A stretch of 64,000 nt of DNA from Rhabditophanes sp. KR3021 (lineage: Eukaryota > Nematoda > Chromadorea > Rhabditida > Alloionematidae): positions 5,580,001 through 5,644,000 of the forward strand of contig CAUJLY010000002.1 of the NCBI GenBank assembly GCA_963281155.1. Direction: 5' to 3'. The first letter of the stretch is position 1, and every line of letters begins with the position of its first letter. Under the pieces are notes generated by a model. The model was not told where the DNA came from. It searched no databases and was given only the letters and a program-made list of their open reading frames with translations. Positions 44,872 through 56,612 of this stretch are shown piece after piece. The translations under genes were made by a program, and so were the position numbers.

Positions 44872-46213
44872 ATGGAAGGTTCTATTTTTGCTAATGATGA
44901 GCTCCAGAGAAGTAATGTCATGGGGACAAAATACTAGCGTTGAATGGGTTGTCGAGAATCTGAATGAGAAGAACCAAGCATTTAAAGATGCTAATAGGAA
45001 ATTCTAAAGTTACAAAAGTAAGTTGATTATTATTTCCATATTTATTAAAATACTTCATTAGGTTGATGCGTTTGATGTTTCATCTGGAAAAGGATTTGTA
45101 TCTAAAGTGTATAAAATAAGTTTTTACTTTGAGAACAAATGTGAACCCTTTGTAGCTATTTTAAAGATCCCTGGTTTTGATTGTATTCAAGAAGCCATGG
45201 ATCTTCAAAACATGGGTTTAGATGAAAGGACGGATTCATTATACGGCTGTTTACTTATCAATTATCATATCAGAGAATGTCAATTCTATAACACCTATGC
45301 TAATATCCCTGATCTTAAAATTGTAAAATGTTATGGTACTAAAGATTGGATTGTAGGAAGTCAAGAAGGAGCTTTAATTATGGATTACTTAGGCAGTACT
45401 GGTACAAATATTGAGTTTATGCATGGTTTAAATGTTTATCAAATAAGAAATATTCTTAAAGAGATTCACAATATCCAAGCATATTTTTTTAGTTCATCTA
45501 ATAAGGAATGTTATAGAGAATATAAAATGTTGTTCAATGCAGAAGAAGTTGAAAAAATGGGCGACATTTTTATCAATAATTGGAAGAAATTCAAAACATT
45601 CGTTTCAACTGAACTTTACAAAGACTATAAAGAAGATATTGTAGCTTTGACTTCAAATATTACCCCAATTCTAAATTTTGTAATTAATGATTTGGCTGAT
45701 ATTAATGGAAATATAAAAAGTTTTGTTCATGGTGATCTTTGGGCCAACAACTTTATGTTTAAAAAAGATAGCAATGGAACTCCATTAAATGAAGTAGATG
45801 CTATAATTGACTGGCAAATGATTCATGCTGGTTCAATCGGGTCTGATCTTGCCAGAGCAATTGTTCTTGGATGTCAACCGGAAATTCGAAGAGAAATTGA
45901 AACAGTAGATTTGCCTAAGTATTATGAAAACTTGAAACGTGAAGTTATTAAAAGAGGGGGCGAATTCGAAATGACTTGGGAAATGTTCAAGTTAAATTAT
46001 GATTATTGTCTGATTGAACAATCTGTGCAATTGCTAATGATGTATGGATTTGTACTTCACAATTATACTATTCCAGAAGATCGTCCTGACTATATGTGGG
46101 ATGCTAGAAAATATGCAATTGGCTCAAGAATTATCTTTGCATTGAAAGATGCTGTAAACAAATGTCGAGTTTTAAAACCAGAATGGTTGATTTCGAAAGT
46201 TAAAGCACAATAA
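44872..46213 (+). CDS. CHK / ecdysteroid-kinase-like protein, 5' part frameshifted
   Basis: The main exon, 45062-46213, encodes the kinase-like fold: GKGFVSKVYKI (nucleotide loop), PFVAILKIPG with the Lys, SFVHGDLWANNFMF (catalytic HGD..N loop) and DAIIDWQMI (metal-binding IDW). Relatives are the nematode CHK/DUF1679 proteins, thought to phosphorylate small alcohols or steroids. The 5' exon (about 44872-45018) should supply the N-terminus, but its frame stops (TAA at 45006) and only the next frame leads in phase to the donor at 45019; VEWVVENLNEKNQAF lies in one frame and KVTK in the next. One or two net +1 shifts are needed. The gene may be a pseudogene or carry a sequence error. Confidence 0.75.
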
Positions 46214-46418
46214 ATCACGAAAGATATTATGTGTTTGTAACAGATGTATTGCAAAATGTGTAAATACATATATAAAAGTAGCTTTATCTTTTTGTATATT
46301 TTACCTTCGTTACTATTAATAAATATCAAAACAATGTTTAAAATGTCTAATCAACAAACTAAATAAGATAATTTGTAACGATGAAATTTTATAACTATAA
46401 AAACAATTCATAAAAGAT

Positions 46419-47015
46419 ATGGATCATCTGGCACCATTTGAGGAAACTGCATTTATTGAGGATTTAACTAATGTTTCAATGAGAGTCAAATATGGAGTTA
46501 AAATGGATTTCGCAGGATTGAAAGCTATTTTTAATAGTGATATTCGCGCAGAAAATAGTTATACGGAAGTTTTGGCAAGACCTCCACTTCCAACATCTAC
46601 CATTCAAACACCTACCTTTTCAATACCTTTCCCTCCTACAAGCCAAAATCTGAACATCTTTAGACCACCATCACTATTTTCTCTGCCTACTACAAACCCA
46701 TATTTAAGAAACTTTGCGGCAACACAAAATGTTTCCTCATTTTGCACTGGGTTATATAGGAGAAATGGTGGGCCAACACAACAGGTTGCCCCAGTTCGTG
46801 GTAGCTTATATTGGAATAACTTTTTGCCTCCACAGAGATTTGTTCCCTTTTTAGGAGACGTAAGAGTTCCTCTTTCTCAGCGAATGAATACTCAAGGAAC
46901 AAGCAACTCAGTCACAGCTATCCCAAGGTTAAGAAGATCACTTCGAAGACGCGTCAAAAAAACAGTTGGCTGTATTGGGAAAAGTGCAAGATTAGCAAAG
47001 CTACCAACCAAATAA
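46419..47015 (+). CDS. Unknown Pro/Asn-rich protein, 198 residues
   Basis: A single exon with a clear ATG. Residues 13-35 (FIEDLTNVSMRVKYGVKMDF) recall, weakly, the start of a TATA-binding-protein repeat, but the fold does not continue. The middle is Pro-, Phe- and Asn-rich and looks disordered, and the end is strongly basic (RRSLRRRVKKT), suggesting nucleic-acid binding or a nuclear signal. No family can be assigned. Confidence 0.5.
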   Translation: MDHLAPFEETAFIEDLTNVSMRVKYGVKMDFAGLKAIFNSDIRAENSYTEVLARPPLPTSTIQTPTFSIPFPPTSQNLNIFRPPSLFSLPTTNPYLRNFAATQNVSSFCTGLYRRNGGPTQQVAPVRGSLYWNNFLPPQRFVPFLGDVRVPLSQRMNTQGTSNSVTAIPRLRRSLRRRVKKTVGCIGKSARLAKLPTK

Positions 47016-47094
47016 CTTACAAAATTCTTCTTCAAAAAGTAATACAGATAATTAAGAATAAATTTATCATTAAAAACATTACACAAAGAAGCAA

Positions 47095-47880
47095 TTCATC
47101 ACCAACCATTCCTATAAAAGTCGTAATTTTTGTTTGTGGCATACATTAAAATAAGTTTAATTTGTATTTGATAAGCCAATGACGCGAATGGAGTTTGTGT
47201 GTAGTCATTAAGTATTTGCGGTTGTGAAAGAGCAAGTTTCATGGATTGCTTATCCAAAGGATTCATTTTACATTGCAAAAAAGTTTGGATAGAAAACAAA
47301 AATGCGTGGTTAATAAAAAGATTTTGAAACAAATGATATATAAAGAGAACCATGAATGTGATTTAAGAATGCAAACATGTACTTGGGTAATCTAACTATT
47401 TAATTCTTACTTAGCTATCTCGCCTTATAAAAATCAATTTAAATATATATGCATTGATATTCACAGCATTATCCCACATTTGTCTCACTTTCAAAAAAGT
47501 ATTGTGTTCCTTTAAGATAGAGGAACTCAGTTCCGCCAACTTGATAGCAACGGTCATGACAGATAGGTAAAGACAAATTGTTTATTATAGAAATTCACCA
47601 TATATATAACAATTAAAGTAACATAAATATAATGTAAGATATGCAAAATTCATATTTAACAAAAAGGAAACGAATGATCAGGATAAATAACATAATTAGC
47701 ATATATCTATATATAAATGTAGTCAATTGGATTGATGCAATTCAGATGTATTCAAGAATGTAGAATATCAGGCAAAATTAAGTACGTTGAACAAGATTAT
47801 TAGTACATAGCAGGTTATTAGTTGTTAATCTAAGTTTATAGGAAGGTTTCTTTTTGATATGTTTCTGACCATGAAGATAA
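47095..47880. repeat. Dispersed duplication, copy B
   Basis: Counterpart of 21554-22300 in the same orientation, lacking the sequence for the last ~45 residues of the small gene. The coding part (47099-47353, minus strand) carries MNPLDKQSMKLAL then frame-disrupted sequence, so it is a pseudogene. Confidence 0.6.
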
Positions 47881-50800
47881 TGGATTGTCCGTTTGCATAT
47901 GAACATCAACAATATTAGTCTGCTCACAAATTTCCATTTTTACAAAAATGTCAGCATTGTATGTACATGAAGAAGTAATCAGACGTTACGATTATTAAAC
48001 CCAATGCAGTTAAATTTTAAAATGTTTTGAGCAATCTTCGACTTTTAAATATGTTAGTACCATCATTAATGGATAAACAAGCATGACGCAAATCATTTTA
48101 AGATTAATAAGTTAGATTGTTAATAATTTATATCCTTTTTTAGATGTCAGAAAGTCTTGACAGATCTGTTTTTACTCATATTAAAAATAATAAAAGACTC
48201 CAAAATAATTATTCTTCCTCATAGCATGTTAAATTAAATTGCTTGTCTGGTTTTTTTATTTAGAGGAAAATTCTAATTAGTGATATACAAATTGTTTTAT
48301 TTTTTGTTTAAAAAAGGGAAATTTAATTAAGTCAACTTTGTGTTGGTTAAATAGAAGAGTCTGGTAAAAATGATTATAGAAGAGCTTAGTTGAAGATATT
48401 TGTACTAATGCTTTTCTCTTAAATATTAAACAATAAGTATGTATAGTGTGTATTATTTTGCGCATAGAAAGAAATATAGTTTAAGTGTTAAATAATCATA
48501 TGTAAATATTTATATAAAAGCACAAAAGGTAATATTTCAGAGCGTCTTTATTTTTGTCTTTATTCATGTCTTTCGGAACAATAGGATGGTGCTATTTTTA
48601 TTAATGTGTTTGATTTTTTCGTCCTTTTAACATACAAATAGTAATAAATAAAGAATAAATAATAAGATATGTATTTTGATAATTGTTTCTATTATCGCAA
48701 AGAGCATTATATGCTTAATGTCACAAATTGCTTGCTCATTCTTTTTCAAAAATGTAAAAATATATTCGTAGCATTATATAATATAAGTATTTTATTCGTT
48801 TATTGCTTAGCTATGATGCGATGTTCTGACCATTTTAAATTTTTACTTCAATAATCACATTAAATGACAGAAAGAAATTGTAACATTAACATCTCGTGTT
48901 CTTTACCTTTTTAAATGTTAGTGAAACAATGAAGAAATGTTTAGATGAAAACTTTAATTTTAGGCTATTTTTTAGGATGTCTGTTAAGGACATTTTTATT
49001 GCAACTTCCTCCTCCCTTTAGGCTTAATTTTAAGTTGAATTGATACAATTACTAATATGAATCCCAATATCTGGAAGTGCAAACTTTGTAAAACTTTGAA
49101 AAACTTCTTTTGATAGATTATCCAAATTATTTGTAAGATTATTAATATAATTCCATAAACTTTTGCTTACACTTTCTTTTGAATAAAACAAAGGAAGATA
49201 ACGCCCAGCGAGCGATTAATTATATATAAATAAGATAAAAATTACGTGTTTTGCTGGTAGAGCTGGGAGTTGGTACTTTATAAAAATACACACCAAACAC
49301 ATTTACTTTTTTCATTTATTCTCGAGCCTCTGATCTATTGCGTTAATTTGTTGCATGCTCTGTCAGAAAGAAAAAATGTAAGAATAAATTTATATCAATT
49401 ACTTTGATCTTCATATTCACTTTGTCCGTTCTATTATTTAGCTCCCTAATTATTGAAATAAAGAATTTGCAATGAAAAGGCAAACAATTGAAGATATTAC
49501 CCTAAAATTATATATTCGACTTTAATATTCATTGAAATAATCAGTATGGTAAAGTTAAGCTTTAACCTTTCGACGGACCCAACAACAACCCCCAGATTGA
49601 CAGTCACTCATTTTAATCCTGATGTACTCGTCATCTTTCCTACTAAAACTGATCCTAATAATAATTATGCCTGTTTCGCCGAATATAAAGTCTTCTTCTA
49701 TATAAACAACCACTTTATCTTGCATTAATTATAATAATAACAAGTTCTAGTTGTTAATTATACTTTGAGTTACAACTCTTGCTAAAACTATAATTTTCAT
49801 AAATTTTAACATCCTCTCAATAAGAACGGTTTGCGTGATAATATGTGGAAAAATTATCCCTGCTTCGCTTATTTTACTAATAAAATGTTAGCTATAGGCA
49901 TAAGATCTTTTAAAGTGCATCTCCAAAACTAATATTACGAATGAAGTTATGTGCCAAATAATATTCGCACCGACGATGCCATTTTATTAAAAGTTACTGC
50001 ACAATTTTCTATTAACTCTTTTTTCATATTCAAATATTGTTATCATTTTTCTACACAATAACATTTAATTATTTAAAAGGAACCTTCAATTTTCAAAATA
50101 TGTGCGTTAAAAACATACTCCAGTGAAATATAATGGTCTGAATCATTTCTTTGTATGTACAAATTATGTAGCTTATGATTGAATTTATTTTTATAAATGA
50201 ATATTTTTTCATTCTTTGGATCTACTTAATTTTTTGTATTTAATTTGTACGACGAGAAAATGTAATTAATTGACACTGAAATCACAGTTAATTGACTTAA
50301 CGAAAAAACGCATCCAAGGACACAGACACATTTCTTTCATTTACCAAATGTTTAAAAACTAATTATGCATACACAAAGATTATTAGCTATTTATGGGAAA
50401 CAATCTTTTTGATCTTTTATTGTAATAACACCTCACATGCTGCCGTCCACTTTTGATAATGACAATCTGGACAGATATGTCACAACGAATATATGTACAA
50501 TTTTACCTCATTCTATCATTTCCTGAATATAAGTACTTATAAATACAAAATCACAAACTACTATTATCCAATCTATAGTATATAGCTTAGCTTAAAACTA
50601 TTACCACCTTGCATATCACTAAATATTATTAGTATATATCCCCAAATATTATTAGTATATCACCAAATATTATTATTATATCGTACATTTAAACTATTAT
50701 CGAGAGTATCTCACACTTATGCACCGAAACTTTTTTGAATCATTATTACATCGTTAGTTAACTTTTTTTGATACAAACTCCTTACTAACTCACTCACTTT

Positions 50801-51822
50801 TTTTGCTAAATAAGCATTTTTAAGATAAAAATTGTGTCCCTTATCATTTGGTGAAAGAAGGGAAACAAAATCTCACTCGAAAAGTTGGTTTATTTTTTGA
50901 AAACATCTTACACTTTTAAACGACGAACCATTTCATTCACTCTATTAATAATTCTCCTTTTAAAGAATTGAGAATATGATGTTTTGTATTAAATTTATCT
51001 CAGACGCCTATGGATATTATATTTAATTATTTTTCGAGTATTTTTGATATTGAATAAATTGGTAGCATCAAAAAAAGAGGGGAGATGAAGCCTTTGTAGA
51101 AAAAGGAATATGAAATATTAATTGAAGACAATTTGTCACACCGCTTAAAACCTTAGAGGGATGATTTTGTTTTTGCACAAGTATCGCAAATACTTTTTTA
51201 TTCGCATTCCCACTCTCTATTTTACTTGCAAAACAAAAGTTGAGGGCATCATCAATGATAAAAGTTAGTCATTTTAAGTTTACTTGTTTTAATGTAGATA
51301 TACGACTATATGTTTGTTATAATTGCCACCAATAAGTGTATATGAGTGATTATATGAATGATAATAGGCAGAGGATGTATATTTGCATCTTCTTCCTTTT
51401 TTTGTTTTGTTTGATGTGTCAAAGTGACTATACTTTGAAATCACCTAATTATATCTGCCTTATTCCTAATAATAAACATTCATCCATGGCGGGACACCAC
51501 AACACTTCATTTATAATTGTCTATTTCCTTTATATCTCATTTTCCTTTTCAGGCTTCATAAAAAATAATAATAGAAACTCACAATAACAAATAACAAAAA
51601 GTTACTATTCTCAACTTTGAGTTGGACAAACAAAATACTATTTCTTCATATTTTAGGGTGTGTGTACGCGTTTCTGTTAAATATATAATTTAAAAGTTGA
51701 CACAAATTAATACGAATATCCAGACAATTGATCATGTTGTTGAAAAAGAATAGAATAATAAAAACCTAAGTGAACTCTAATATTCATTATTAAACTATAT
51801 TGGCCTATTTTTGTATTATATT
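47881..51822. other. 3.9-kb gene-poor AT-rich stretch
   Basis: No convincing gene. Short forward frames exist at 48669-48854, 49546-49728 (60 codons, MVKLSFNLSTDPTTTPRLTV..., the most protein-like) and 51336-51587, all without homology I recognise. One short tandem repeat is listed separately. Confidence 0.5.
50613..50683. repeat. Short tandem repeat, ~23-nt unit, 3 copies
   Basis: Three copies of ATCACCAAATATTATTAGTAT with small differences. Confidence 0.7.
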
Positions 51823-54780
51823 ATGATGATTATCTGGACTAATCTCTTTACTTTTCTGCTATCTTTGTTTATATTTATATTTAATGTTCTGCTGTTAACA
51901 GCCATAGCAATATCACCAAAACTTCATTCCTTATCAAATTTGTTGTCTTGCAATTTATGGATAGCCAATGCCATAACCGCCATAATAGCTACGTTCCAGG
52001 CAGTCGTCACTCCTTATCCTGGACTATCTTTAAATGGCGCAGGAACAGACGACACTCTTCAGGAACTGTCGTCAATCAAAAACGAGACATCTACCGAAGG
52101 AACTCCTTTTCTCTTTCCTACTCCAGGAAGTGAATTTTTTGCAATTGCAGGTATACACTAATATTTTAAAACCAATTGAACAGGGGCACAAACGAAAAAT
52201 CCTTTTATATTTTAAAATAAATTTGATGGGTGCACAAACGAAAAAATTCTTTAATATTAATTTGGCGGCTTCACTGTTTTTCTTAAGATCCATGCAACTG
52301 ATAAATGGTAGAGATAGTTTCCGCCATTAGAATTAATGGTACACCGTAAAGATCAATCAAGATGACCTCTACATTCTCAGCGACCATTTTTGAAAGATAG
52401 ATTTTTGGACAATGCTTAACTCTTTTCTTGCATTAGCCAGCCGATGAAAAAACTTTCCTTCTTGCTAAAAGCATAGTTTCATCTTTTAGCAAAATCGTAA
52501 TCACATCGATGTTGACCCACTCTTCTATTGATGCCAAAGGCTTCACCAACATTACCAATACCATCCCTTTCTTTGCCAATACTCTTTCAGATGCAACAAC
52601 AAAAGATTAAGGATCAAATAGACATCGCATTCCTTTTCTCTTGACCTCCTGTCAATTCATGTAATTGGTTGTTAAGCGGCATGGTTGTCAATGCTGATAT
52701 GTCGTCAATCTTTTTAGTTTATCCTGTCTACCAAACGATTTTCGTATTGCCAACAAATGTCCCGGTTTCTTCAGCGGCTACATCAATAAAGAAATATACA
52801 GAATACTACCCATGACGTGGATTCGAGTTGATTCTTCTTTGACTTTTCTAAAGCAAGTATGGTTTAATAATGAGACTTTAAACTTACAGGAACTACATCT
52901 GTTTCACTTCTTCCAAAGAGGATACTTTTCTTGTCGTTACAACTTTTCTTGGCTTCAACTGGATCTAGACTGTTGCACTTTGACAATTGAGACAAGCTGC
53001 CAGTGTCTTCCTCAGAAACAACCGTAATCGGTCTTTTAATCTTCTTTTTCTTTTGATCCATTTGTTATTAATAAAACACAGCTAAGGGGAGCTTTTTGGC
53101 ACTCAAAATAATAACAATAATGATTAATTACGTTAAATTTGGTCCTAAAAATGATACGCAATTAGCTAAAATCAAGTTTATAAATGTGCGAAGTCATACA
53201 GAACTGTTGTTATGCAGTTTCTAAATTTGATTTTATATGACATTATACAAATAAATTGCTTGTGCCCAACTTCAAATTTAAACAAATACAAAGTTTTATT
53301 TATTAATACTATCATTTGTTTGCAGGTCCACAAGTCCTTTCAGCTTTATTTAACTCAACTGTCTCGCTCCTTTCATTGCTAGCAATGGCGATTGTGCAAA
53401 TATTCGGGAATCGTCAAGACTGGCTACCGAGGCAAGTTTTTTGTGTTTAAAATTTGTCTAAATGTTTTTTAAACGTTTTCACTAAAATATGTCACATTTC
53501 ATTGACAAAAAATGTGTATATAAAAATAAGATCTAATTGTGAATGCATTGACCAAAAAGGAAACAAATGACATTTAAAAATTCCTTGAATTTGACCAATT
53601 ATCGTTAACATAAATTTGCCTTAAAATATTTCAATTGGATCTGACAAAGGATGCAATATACCTTGACAAATGATGCAATATAGTTGACAAATGGGAGGCT
53701 CTTTAGACATAATTTGTTGATATAAGCTTTAACGAACGAGAGTAATGAAATTGCGGTTGAGGGCAAGAAATAATGTTATTTTGAGAATAAACTTTTATTT
53801 GTGTGCGTTGTTCGTGTTGTGTACTGGCATTTAAGGACTATTAGATGTGGTGTGTGGAAATGATAATGGGGGACATTTGTTTCATTTGAAAAAGATTAAA
53901 TGTTCTTAAAAGAACAAGTTGTGTCCAAAATAACAAAATTTTATACACTACGTAACAAATGCATCAAATTCCACAAAACTATTCATTCAATTAAATTACC
54001 AATTTCGGTTAACTTAAAAAGGAAACTATCAAACACACCAATAATTACATATTTACATTTGATTGACAATTATTTGAATCTATTTTTAGAAGTGCACCAA
54101 TAAGAATAACAGTCTCAATTTGGTCGACTGTTGGATTAGTTTTGCTGGCTGATTTCTGTTTGATTCAAATTACAAAGTCAATTGCTTTGTTGTTTGCTTT
54201 TCATCTGGCATTATTGTCGATCTTTTTACTCATTAATTTGATATTACATCCTGTCAATTTGTTCTTTTCAATACGCGAGAGATCGGTAAGTTGGACAAAG
54301 GAATTTGCTTTAATTAGTACCTTTCAGGAAAACCAAATTTCACGAGCAATTACTGAGGCATTATGTTTACTCCTTCACTCATTGTCCTTCATTCTCCTGG
54401 TAATGCTGTTAATCTGGGAATCTGGTCAAAAACTGATTAATGAAGAAAATATCCAACTGTTATCTTTACAGCTATCCGCATACACAATCCATTCAATAGC
54501 AAATCCTTTAATTGCATTGTTAAGAGATCCAAAACTAGCCCATGCCATTGGCCGTCTAGTCTACACAAAAGATCGCAATCTCTCCCCACTTGAATACCAA
54601 ACTTTCCTAACACAACAAATAGACTCCCGACATCCAACAGCCTTCTCCCACTGGATATTCGCAGAACCCTGGATCTTCAGATTCGAAAGACCCCCACCTG
54701 CTTATAGCTCACGAAGCGGCTCATTAAACATCATCTACGATGAAATGGTGCCTCCAATAGAAGAGCCAACAAACGTCTAA
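51823..54780 (+). CDS. Orphan rhodopsin-like 7TM receptor with a GC-AG intron
   Basis: Four exons (51823-52150, 53326-53431, 54090-54285, 54328-54780) give 360 residues. Exon 1 holds TM1 and TM2 (LANA-like ANAITAI in TM2) and an outer loop rich in Thr/Ser; exon 2 holds TM3; exon 3 holds TM4 and TM5; exon 4 holds TM6 and TM7 with IANPLIALLRDP, a degenerate class-A NPxxY. The DRY motif is missing. Intron 1 is 1,175 nt and intron 2 is 658 nt with an AG/GCAAGT donor. The last intron is 42 nt, in frame and stop-free, so retention would insert 14 residues in the third inner loop. Ligand unknown. Confidence 0.72.
52183..52285. repeat. Tandem duplication of ~53 nt in receptor intron 1
   Basis: GGGGCACAAACGAAAAA... 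is repeated once as GGTGCACAAACGAAAAA... followed by a similar AT-rich stretch. Confidence 0.6.
52390..53061 (-). pseudogene. Antisense nested gene or pseudogene inside receptor intron 1
   Basis: From an ATG at 53061 a 58-codon exon (MDQKKKKIKRPITVVSEE..., Lys/Ser-rich) ends at a GTAAGT donor near 52887. A 40-nt intron with TTTAG acceptor follows. Downstream, protein-like islands appear in changing frames: AAEETGTFVGNTKIVW, then KKIDDISALTTMPLNNQLHE, and ASERVLAKKGMVLVMLVKPL. These look like pieces of one real protein with frame breaks between them. The family was not recognised. Confidence 0.4.
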
Positions 54781-55251
54781 TCTAACGGGCAATCAATTAC
54801 AATATTCTTTTAGTTGATTTGTAACAACAGTTTTAAATGTATATATTCTATTGCATGTATTTAGTCTTACGGTTTAAATAAAGCATATTTTTTAATGGTT
54901 GTTATTTTGCTAAGTGTAAAGAATTTTAGAGTTAATGCTTCTTTGCACACCCATTAATAAAGATAAGAAAGCAATAATCAAACAATAGAAAACAACAATC
55001 ACACAGCAATCAGACAATAATTAAAAACAATTTTGATTTTAACTTAACACTATTTGGTTGTAACTCAATTTGATTTATAGAAACAAGAATCATTTTAAAG
55101 AATTTATTGATTCGTTATACGAGGGCGACCCCAACATAAACAATAACGATGATAACAATAAGAATAAATCCCCATCATTATAACTGCCATAGAAAACATG
55201 GAGATCAAAGAAAACCTCAGTACAAATGATTATCAGGAGGTCTCTTATAAT
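54781..55251. other. Convergent 3' intergenic region
   Basis: Receptor 3' UTR (AATAAA at 54877-54882) and cyclophilin 3' UTR. Nothing else is seen. Confidence 0.5.
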
Positions 55252-55890
55252 TTAGAGTTGGCCGCAGTCAACGATGGTTACGTTAGCCGAGGTTTTGCCA
55301 GATTGGGATCCGAGGGCTTCAACAGCCTTGACGACATCCATTCCTTGGGTGACTTTTCCGAAAACAACGTGTTTCCCATCGAGCCATTCAGTCTTAACGG
55401 TCGTTAAAAAGAATTGGGATCCATTGGTGTTTGGTCCGGCGTTGGCCATTGAGAGCATTCCTGGGCCGGTGTGCTTTTCCTTGAAGTTCTCATCTGGGAA
55501 TTTTTCTCCGTAGATGGATTCTCCTTAAAAAGCAGATGAATTAGAAGTGCTAAAAATGATGCATTAATATACGTACCTCCGGTTCCGTTTCCCTGAAAAA
55601 GAAATGATTAATAAATGGATAACAATTATTTTGGGATGACCCATCATTTTCGCTCAACTTACTTTGGTGAAATCTCCTCCTTGAAGCATGAAAGATGGGA
55701 TAACTCTGTGGAACTTGGATCCTTTGTAGTGAAGTGGCTTTCCGCTCTTTCCAACTCCCTTTTCTCCGGTGCACAAGGCGCGGAAATTTTCAGCAGTCTT
55801 TGGGACGATATCGTTGTAAAGTTCCATGACGATTCTTCCTAGGCTTTTACCATCACTGGCGATATCGAAGAAAACGTTGACGCGAGACAT
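55252..55890 (-). CDS. Cyclophilin A-type peptidyl-prolyl isomerase
   Basis: Exons 55890-55663, 55592-55577 and 55523-55252 give 171 residues, a single-domain cytosolic cyclophilin. The middle exon is a 16-nt micro-exon (GNGTG). Active-site residues are all present: Arg62, Phe67, Met68, Gln70, Trp128 and His133. The divergent-loop insertion KSGKP after GVGK is the type found in nematode and plant cyclophilins, close to C. elegans CYN-3/CYN-7. It catalyses proline cis-trans isomerisation and assists folding. Frame intact. Confidence 0.97.
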
Positions 55891-56612
55891 ATTTTTAACT
55901 AAAAAGAGCAGATTAATATCATCAAAATCAAAATATCTTTTTAAATGATTCGAACGGTACCAATAAACACAAAAACCATCATCTCAAACTAGCGATAATA
56001 TTTTGATGAGTGTGTAAATCGAAAACAGAAGAGTGACGCGTAACATGCGGTGCCACCCATTACCGCTTCTCTAATCTACAAAAAATAATGCAAATGAATA
56101 GACGGCGAATGCTTTTTTAAAATAGTTTGACAAAAAAGCCATTCCAAGCATCTAAAAAGGAGACTCTTGCCGCGATTGGAGTTCAATTAGGCGTGGTACT
56201 GAGCATACAATTCATGTCCAGAAACTTCTAGAAGGTTAGGGGTGGAGTCGGCGTAGTATAGAGAGAGATACGACAGTTGTTTGGTATATATTTTTTGCTT
56301 AGTTGTGGGTTTAGCCTTTTTGTTTGGTAGGCAAAATGCGTATGTACAATAACACTCCAGCATCAGGTACAAAGAACACCACCATTTTTTGGATACACTT
56401 CTACACTTTTTGTGGAAAGCGACGCATTTGAAATTGATAGTAAGTTTTGTTTATTAGAATGACAAAACAAAAAGATAGTTAAGGTGTGTTACAAAGAGAT
56501 TGTAGAGAGCGATAGTTGTTTTCTATTTTTAGAAAAGGTTGACATTGTGGTGTGTTGTTGACAACAATCAGAATCGAAGCAGCACAGTTTATTTAATAAA
56601 ACAAATAGTTAT
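55891..56612. other. Intergenic region with a doubtful minus-strand frame
   Basis: Cyclophilin promoter region. A minus-strand frame at 56187-56363 (58 codons from an ATG, ending ADSTPNLLEVSGHELYAQYH) is somewhat protein-like and less AT-rich than its surroundings, but has no recognised family. Confidence 0.3.

Noticed and set aside
369..45008. Programmed +1 frameshifting at stop codons, as in Euplotes
   Set aside because: In gene 1 and at the second lamin site, similarity to the duplicated segment or to other lamins places the shift upstream of the stop, and the stop contexts share no motif. Kept only as a remote option.
52812..53027. 71-codon forward frame in receptor intron 1
   Set aside because: The minus strand of the same stretch has the better coding look and proper splice sites.
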